NCBI GenBank assembly: GCA_900550685.1
Contig: URTS01000046.1
Location: 1-12,943, forward strand
Direction: 5' to 3'
DNA from: an uncultured Oscillibacter sp.
Lineage (GTDB): Bacteria; Bacillota; Clostridia; Oscillospirales; Oscillospiraceae
Length of the DNA stretch: 12,943 nt
Shown here: one piece after another, positions 6,691 to 11,062 of the stretch
Layout of the letters: each line of letters begins with the position of its first letter
Position numbering within the stretch: the first letter of the stretch is position 1
Program-made: the position numbers and the translations under genes
The notes under the pieces: model-generated
What the model was told of the DNA's origin: nothing
The model's database searches: none
What the model saw: the letters and a program-made list of their open reading frames with translations, nothing else

Positions 6691-6713
6691 AAAATCCGCC
6701 GCTGGGCGGCGGA
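6689..6713 (-). terminator. Possible intrinsic terminator facing the - strand, dac-rluB gap
   Basis: A perfect 8-bp GC-rich stem, TCCGCCGC (6695-6702) against GCGGCGGA (6706-6713), has a 3-nt loop. On the + strand no T tract follows it. Read on the - strand, the hairpin is followed by six T residues (complement of A6 at 6689-6694), the form of a terminator for antisense transcripts. On the + strand it sits directly before the rluB SD and may instead shape rluB translation. Confidence 0.4.
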
Positions 6714-6724
6714 GTGGGAGAAAT

Positions 6725-7432
6725 ATGAAAGAGCGACTGCAAAAAATACTGTCCGCCGCCGGGGTCTGTTCCCGCCGGGCGGCCGAGGGGTATCTGACGG
6801 CGGGGCGGATCACCGTCAACGGAGAAACGGCCCAGCTGGGCCAGCAGGCCGACCCGGAAACCGATGACATCCGGGTGGATGGCGTTCCCCTGGGCCGGGA
6901 GCCGGAGACGGTATACCTGATGCTGAACAAGCCCCGGGGCTATGTGACCACGGTCTCCGACGAGCAGGGGCGGAAAACCGTCATGGACCTGCTGACAGGC
7001 ATCCACACCCGCATTTACCCGGTGGGGCGGCTGGACCGGGATTCCGAGGGACTGCTGCTGTTGACCAATGACGGCGCCCTGACCCAGCGGCTGCTGCACC
7101 CAAGCCACGAGGTGTCCAAGGAGTACCGGGTGACGGTGTCCGGCCCCGTTGAGCATGCGGCGGAGAATCTGCGCCGCATCCGGGATGTGGCGGGTATGGC
7201 CATCCGTCCGGCAGAGGTGCAGATGCTGCGCCGGGAAGGGAACCGGGCGGAGCTGCGCATCGTCATCCACGAGGGCCGCAACCGCCAGATCCGGCGGATG
7301 TGCGCCCGGTGCGGGCTGGAGGTCCTGCGGCTTCAGCGGGTGCGGGAGCACTGTCTGGAGCTGGGCACGCTGCCCCTGGGGCAGTGGCGGTACTTAACAG
7401 CGGCGGAGATCGCCGCCCTGAAAACGGAATGA
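6725..7432 (+). CDS. rluB: RluB-type rRNA pseudouridine synthase (RsuA family)
   Basis: The enzyme isomerises a uridine of 23S rRNA (in the helix 90 region for RluB) to pseudouridine. The 235-residue product has an N-terminal S4 RNA-binding domain (about 1-60; RLQKILSAAGVCSRRAAEGY at 4-23). The catalytic domain contains YLMLNKPRGYVTT (64-76) and the signature GRLDRDSEGLLLLTNDG at 101-117 with the nucleophile Asp104. The C-terminal part holds EGRNRQIRRMC, the family's usual motif. The ATG at 6725 is used because GGAG (6717-6720) precedes it and the S4 domain starts right there. The TTG at 6683 would overlap the end of dac and add a stretch encoded by a hairpin. RsuA and RluB are hard to separate by eye; the name rests on length and on gene order after scpAB in Firmicutes. 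It is the last gene of this unit. Confidence 0.88.
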   Translation: MKERLQKILSAAGVCSRRAAEGYLTAGRITVNGETAQLGQQADPETDDIRVDGVPLGREPETVYLMLNKPRGYVTTVSDEQGRKTVMDLLTGIHTRIYPVGRLDRDSEGLLLLTNDGALTQRLLHPSHEVSKEYRVTVSGPVEHAAENLRRIRDVAGMAIRPAEVQMLRREGNRAELRIVIHEGRNRQIRRMCARCGLEVLRLQRVREHCLELGTLPLGQWRYLTAAEIAALKTE

Positions 7433-7437
7433 ATTTG

Positions 7438-7464
7438 AAGCAGCCGCGCAAGCGGCTGCTTTTT
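7438..7464 (+). terminator. Rho-independent terminator after rluB
   Basis: A 10-bp stem, AAGCAGCCGC (7438-7447) against GCGGCTGCTT (7452-7461), has a GCAA tetraloop and runs into TTTTT (7460-7464). It lies 5 nt after the rluB stop and closes the unit that began at 2391. Confidence 0.92.
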
Positions 7465-7488
7465 CTGCGGAAATACGGGGGGAAAACT

Positions 7489-7505
7489 TTGAAAAAACGT
7501 TTCAA
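7489..7505 (+). promoter_or_regulatory. Inverted repeat, possible operator of the MurR/RpiR regulator
   Basis: TTGAAAAAACGTTTCAA is a perfect inverted repeat with 6-bp arms (TTGAAA / TTTCAA) and 5-nt spacer. It overlaps the presumed -35 box of the promoter in front of the regulator gene. RpiR-family regulators bind as dimers to such short palindromes and often control their own gene. The link to this protein is inference. Confidence 0.5.
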
Positions 7506-7528
7506 TCCTGTGGGAAGTATGGTAGAAT
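7500..7528 (+). promoter_or_regulatory. Promoter of the murR-baiN-cmk-plsC run
   Basis: The -10 box TAGAAT (7523-7528) is preceded by TGG, an extended -10 element. At 17 nt spacing the -35 box is TTTCAA (7500-7505), a weak match, which fits a regulated promoter. The leader of about 57 nt contains the palindromic repeat GCCGGC twice (7562-7567 and 7573-7578), which can fold just before the SD GGAGG (7579-7583). Confidence 0.62.
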
Positions 7529-7592
7529 AGGCCCCGGGATAAAAAACGGCGGAAAGCCGGAGCCGGCGGTGTGCCGGCGGAGGAAGAGAATC

Positions 7593-8456
7593 ATGGCAAA
7601 AAGTGTTTTGCATATCATCGAGGACAATATGTCCTCTTTTTCCAAGGGGCAAAAGCGGATCGGCCGCTACATTCTGGAGCATTACGACCAGGCGGCCTTC
7701 ATGACGGCCAGCAAGCTGGGCAAGCTGACGGAGGTCAGCGAGTCCACGGTGGTGCGGTTTGCCGCGGAGCTGGGGTACGACGGGTATCCCTCCATGCAGA
7801 AGGCATTGCAGGAGATGGCCCGCAGCCGCCTGACTTCCACCCAGCGGATCCAGGCGGCGGAGAGCATTTACGGACAGGACGTGCTGAGCAGCGTTTTGCA
7901 GGCGGATATTGAAAATCTGCGGCAGGTAGCCTTGAACGAGAACCGCCGCACCTTTGAGACCGCCGTGAACCGGATCGTCAACGCCCGCCACATCTACATT
8001 CTGGGCGCCCGGTCCTCCACTCATCTGGCAGGCTATCTCCATTTCTATATGCAGATGATGTTTGAAAACGTGACGCTGGTGCAGTCCACGGCGGCCGGCG
8101 AGATCTTCGAGCAGCTGTTCCGCTGCGGGGAGGGGGACGTGATGATCACCCTCAGTTTCCCACGCTATTCACGGGATACCATCAACGCGGCCAGGTTCGC
8201 CAAGTCCCGGGGGGTGGAGATCGTGGCCATCACGGATCAGGAGCAGTCCCCGGTGGCCCAGATGTCGGAGGCAGCCCTGCTGGCCCCCAGCGAGATGCTG
8301 TCCTTCATCGATTCCATGACGGCACCCTTGTCCCTCATCAACGCCCTGCTGGTGGGGATCGCCACCAAGCTGGGAACGGATGTGCGGGCCACCTTCTCTA
8401 CACTGGAGAGCCTGTGGGATCAATATGGAGTATTCGGCGGTGCAGATGATGAGTAA
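7593..8456 (+). CDS. MurR/RpiR family transcriptional regulator
   Basis: This is a 287-residue regulator. The N-terminal HTH_6 domain (about 1-77) carries KGQKRIGRYILEHYDQAAFM and SESTVVRFAAELGYDGYPSM, typical of RpiR proteins. A SIS sugar-phosphate-binding domain lies at about 110-260, with HIYILGARSS at 133-142 and SFPRYSRDTINAARFAKSRG later. The family senses phosphorylated sugars or amino sugars. No sugar enzyme (murQ, nagB or similar) lies nearby, so neither effector nor regulon can be named. The ATG at 7593 has GGAGG 9 nt upstream; a GTG at 7569 in the same frame lacks an SD. The last bases overlap the start of the flavoprotein gene. The inverted repeat in its promoter suggests autoregulation. 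Confidence 0.9.
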   Translation: MAKSVLHIIEDNMSSFSKGQKRIGRYILEHYDQAAFMTASKLGKLTEVSESTVVRFAAELGYDGYPSMQKALQEMARSRLTSTQRIQAAESIYGQDVLSSVLQADIENLRQVALNENRRTFETAVNRIVNARHIYILGARSSTHLAGYLHFYMQMMFENVTLVQSTAAGEIFEQLFRCGEGDVMITLSFPRYSRDTINAARFAKSRGVEIVAITDQEQSPVAQMSEAALLAPSEMLSFIDSMTAPLSLINALLVGIATKLGTDVRATFSTLESLWDQYGVFGGADDE

Positions 8457-9693
8457 ACAGATTGTGGTGATCGGCGGCGGCGCCGCCGGGATGATGGCGG
8501 CTATTTCAGCCGCAGAAAAGGGCGGAAAGGTCACGCTGCTGGAACCCAACGAGCGGTTGGGGAAAAAGTTGAATATCACCGGCAAGGGCCGGTGCAACGT
8601 CACCAACAACACGGATATCGAGGGCCTGCTGGCCAATATTCCGCGTAATGGAAAATTCCTTTACAGTGCCTTTAACCGCTTCTCCAGCGATGATGCCATG
8701 GCCTTTTTTGAGGGCTTGGGTGTGCCGCTGAAAACGGAGCGGGGAAACCGGGTGTTTCCGGTCAGCGACAGCGCCTTTGACATCAGTGCCGCATTGGAAC
8801 GGCGGCTGAAAGCCCTGCGGGTGCAGATCCTGCGGGACCGGGCGGTGTCCCTGGACATCCGGGACGGCGCGGTGCAGGGCGTTGCGGGAGAGCGGGGAAG
8901 CTACCCTGCGGAGGCGGTGGTCCTGGCCACCGGCGGCGTCAGCTATCCCGGCACCGGCTCCACCGGAGACGGCCACCGCCTGGCAGCCGAGGCCGGACAT
9001 ACCGTTACGCCTTTACAGGGGTCCCTGGTACCTTTGCAGGGCATCATTGCGGCGGGGATCCCCTGCGTCCGCTTACAGGGCCTGAGCCTGCGGAACGTAG
9101 CCCTGACGGTGTTTGAAAACAATAAGAAGATCTATACGGACTTCGGTGAACTGCTGTTCACCCATTTCGGCGTCAGCGGGCCGCTGGTGCTGTCCTCTTC
9201 AGCCCACATGCGCCATTTTGACAAGAAGCGCTACCGGCTGGAGATCGACCTGAAGCCGGCCCTGGATGACCAGCAGTTGGACAAACGGCTGCTGTCGGAC
9301 TTCGCCAAGTATGCCAACCACGATTTCCAGAACGCCCTGGACGACCTGCTGCCCCAGAAGCTGATCCCGGTGGTGGTGGAGTTGTCCGGCATCCCGGGAC
9401 GGCAGAAGGTCCATGACCTGACCCGGGAGCAGCGGCAGAGTCTGCTGCACGTTTTGAAGCATTTCCCGGTGGAGCTTTCCGGCCCCTGCCCGGTGACGGA
9501 TGCCATCGTCACCTCCGGCGGCGTCAAGGTTGGGGAGATCGACCCAAAGACTATGGAATCAAAGCTTGTAAAGGAATTATACTTTGCAGGAGAATTGATC
9601 GATACAGATGCCTACACCGGCGGATTCAACCTGCAGATCGCCTGGGCCACCGGCCACCTGGCAGGTCAGAGCGCCGCAGAGCTTTCTGACTGA
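8449..9693 (+). CDS. FAD-dependent oxidoreductase, HI0933/YhiN/BaiN family
   Basis: This is a 414-residue flavoprotein. The N-terminal dinucleotide-binding motif is VIGGGAAGMMAAISAAEKGG (about 7-26), then the family signature LGKKLNITGKGRCNVTN (37-53). LATGGVSYPGTGSTGDGHRL follows in the middle, and the C-terminal FAD-contact motif is FAGELIDTDAYTGGFNLQIA. The family is widespread and mostly uncharacterised. BaiN of Clostridium scindens was linked to bile acid chemistry, but this gene's position in a conserved housekeeping block before cmk argues against assigning that role. The ATG at 8449 (or 8446, one residue longer) overlaps the end of murR, with a weak GGCGG about 8 nt upstream. A longer form from 8380 would overlap murR by 77 nt with no SD. 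Confidence 0.87.
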   Translation: MSKQIVVIGGGAAGMMAAISAAEKGGKVTLLEPNERLGKKLNITGKGRCNVTNNTDIEGLLANIPRNGKFLYSAFNRFSSDDAMAFFEGLGVPLKTERGNRVFPVSDSAFDISAALERRLKALRVQILRDRAVSLDIRDGAVQGVAGERGSYPAEAVVLATGGVSYPGTGSTGDGHRLAAEAGHTVTPLQGSLVPLQGIIAAGIPCVRLQGLSLRNVALTVFENNKKIYTDFGELLFTHFGVSGPLVLSSSAHMRHFDKKRYRLEIDLKPALDDQQLDKRLLSDFAKYANHDFQNALDDLLPQKLIPVVVELSGIPGRQKVHDLTREQRQSLLHVLKHFPVELSGPCPVTDAIVTSGGVKVGEIDPKTMESKLVKELYFAGELIDTDAYTGGFNLQIAWATGHLAGQSAAELSD

Positions 9694-9725
9694 CAGGATA
9701 AGAACAGATAAAGGAGCGAACCTCA

Positions 9726-10403
9726 TTGAAAACCATCAGTATTGCCATTGACGGCCCCTCCGGCGCCGGAAAGAGCACCCTGGCAAAGAGCGTGTCCAAG
9801 GATTTGGGCTACCTCTATGTGGATACCGGCGCCATTTACCGCACCATTGGTTACGGCGTTTACCGCAGGGGCGCGGACCCCAAGGACGGGGAAGCTGTGG
9901 CAGCCCTGCTGCCGGAGTTTGAAGTCGGCCTGACCTATGGGGCTGACGGCCTGCAGCACATGACCCTGAACGGAGAGGATGTGACGGAACAGATCCGCCT
10001 GCCGGAGGTCTCCCTCTGCGCTTCCGCTGTGTCTGCCCATCCGGCGGTCCGGGCCCATCTACTGGAGATGCAGCGGAAGCTGGCCCGGGAACATAACGTA
10101 GTGATGGATGGCCGGGACATCGGCACGGTGGTGCTGCCGGACGCTACGGTGAAGATCTTCCTCACCGCCTCTCTGGAGGAGCGGGCCAATCGCCGCTGCC
10201 GGGAACTGGAGCAGCGGGGGACGCCGGAAGTTTATGAAAGAGTGCTGGAGGAGATGAGCCAGCGGGATTACAACGATTCCCACCGGGCGGCGGCTCCCTT
10301 GAAACAAGCGGCGGACGCCGTTCTGCTGGACACCACCCATCTGGATTTTGACGGCAGCCGCCAGGCCCTGCTGGCTATCATCCGGGAAAGGACAGGCCGA
10401 TGA
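9726..10403 (+). CDS. cmk: Cytidylate kinase
   Basis: Cmk phosphorylates CMP and dCMP with ATP, in pyrimidine salvage and recycling of RNA and lipid breakdown products. The 225-residue product has the P-loop GPSGAGKST at residues 10-18, then DTGAIYRTIG (the CMP-binding region), VVMDGRDIGTVVLPDATVKI in the middle, and LEERANRRCRELEQRG of the lid-like part with its arginines. Length and order of motifs match bacterial Cmk. It starts with TTG at 9726, preceded by AAAGGAG at 9 nt. Its last codon overlaps the plsC start (ATGA), so the pair is coupled. The order flavoprotein-cmk-plsC-ispH/S1 is common in clostridia. Confidence 0.96.
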   Translation: MKTISIAIDGPSGAGKSTLAKSVSKDLGYLYVDTGAIYRTIGYGVYRRGADPKDGEAVAALLPEFEVGLTYGADGLQHMTLNGEDVTEQIRLPEVSLCASAVSAHPAVRAHLLEMQRKLAREHNVVMDGRDIGTVVLPDATVKIFLTASLEERANRRCRELEQRGTPEVYERVLEEMSQRDYNDSHRAAAPLKQAADAVLLDTTHLDFDGSRQALLAIIRERTGR

Positions 10404-11062
10404 ACGAGCAGAAGGAAAAACAGGTGACCCAGCCCTTCGGGCCGTTTTTTAACCTGATTTTCACCATTGCCATGCTGATTTCCCGGCTGCTGCACCCAGT
10501 GACGGTGCAGGGCCTGGAACATCTGCCCCGCCATGGGGCCCTGCTGATCGCCAACCACGCCAGCAACTGGGACCCCATCCTGCTGGCCACGGCCCTGCCC
10601 AGGGATTACCGGCTCCGGGTCATGGGAAAGGAAGAACTGTTCCGGAACCCCATCATCGCCTGGGTGATCCGGGTGGGCGGCGCTTTCCCGGTGAACCGGG
10701 GCGGCGCGGATATCCAGGCGGTGAAAACCGCCATGCAGTCCATTAGGGATGGCCAGAATCTGCTGATCTTTCCGGAGGGCACGGTGATCCGGAACGGCAT
10801 CGGCAAGGCGGACGGCCTGCCCGCCCACGCCCACAGCGGTGCGGCGGTGATCGGCGTCCGCACAGGAGCCGCCCTGGTGCCGGTGTTTCTGGACGGGGAG
10901 AAAAAGCTGTTCCACCGGACCCGCATCATCATCGGCCAGCCCTACACGCCGGTATACACCGGCCGCCGGGGCACGGCGGAGGAGATGCAGACCATTGCGG
11001 ACGACCTCCTGCGGGAGGCCTATGCCCTGGGCGGGCAGCAGGTGGGAGGTGCGCCCCTGTGA
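10400..11062 (+). CDS. plsC: 1-acyl-sn-glycerol-3-phosphate acyltransferase (PlsC family)
   Basis: It adds the second acyl chain to lysophosphatidic acid to make phosphatidic acid at the inner face of the membrane. The 220-residue protein has a hydrophobic N-terminal segment (about 16-31, FFNLIFTIAMLISRLL). The acyltransferase blocks come in order: NHASNWD at 52-58 (catalytic His53 and Asp58), GGAFPVNR at 93-100, and FPEGT at 124-128. All key residues are present. The start codon overlaps the cmk stop as ATGA, with AAAGGA (10387-10392) 7 nt upstream. Its own stop overlaps the next start codon (GTGA at 11059-11062). Acyl donor specificity (acyl-ACP or acyl-CoA) cannot be read here. Confidence 0.92.
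   Translation: MNEQKEKQVTQPFGPFFNLIFTIAMLISRLLHPVTVQGLEHLPRHGALLIANHASNWDPILLATALPRDYRLRVMGKEELFRNPIIAWVIRVGGAFPVNRGGADIQAVKTAMQSIRDGQNLLIFPEGTVIRNGIGKADGLPAHAHSGAAVIGVRTGAALVPVFLDGEKKLFHRTRIIIGQPYTPVYTGRRGTAEEMQTIADDLLREAYALGGQQVGGAPL

Noticed and set aside
6683..6725. A longer rluB starting at TTG 6683
   Set aside because: It would overlap dac and encode an extra basic stretch from the hairpin; ATG 6725 has its own SD and begins exactly at the S4 domain.
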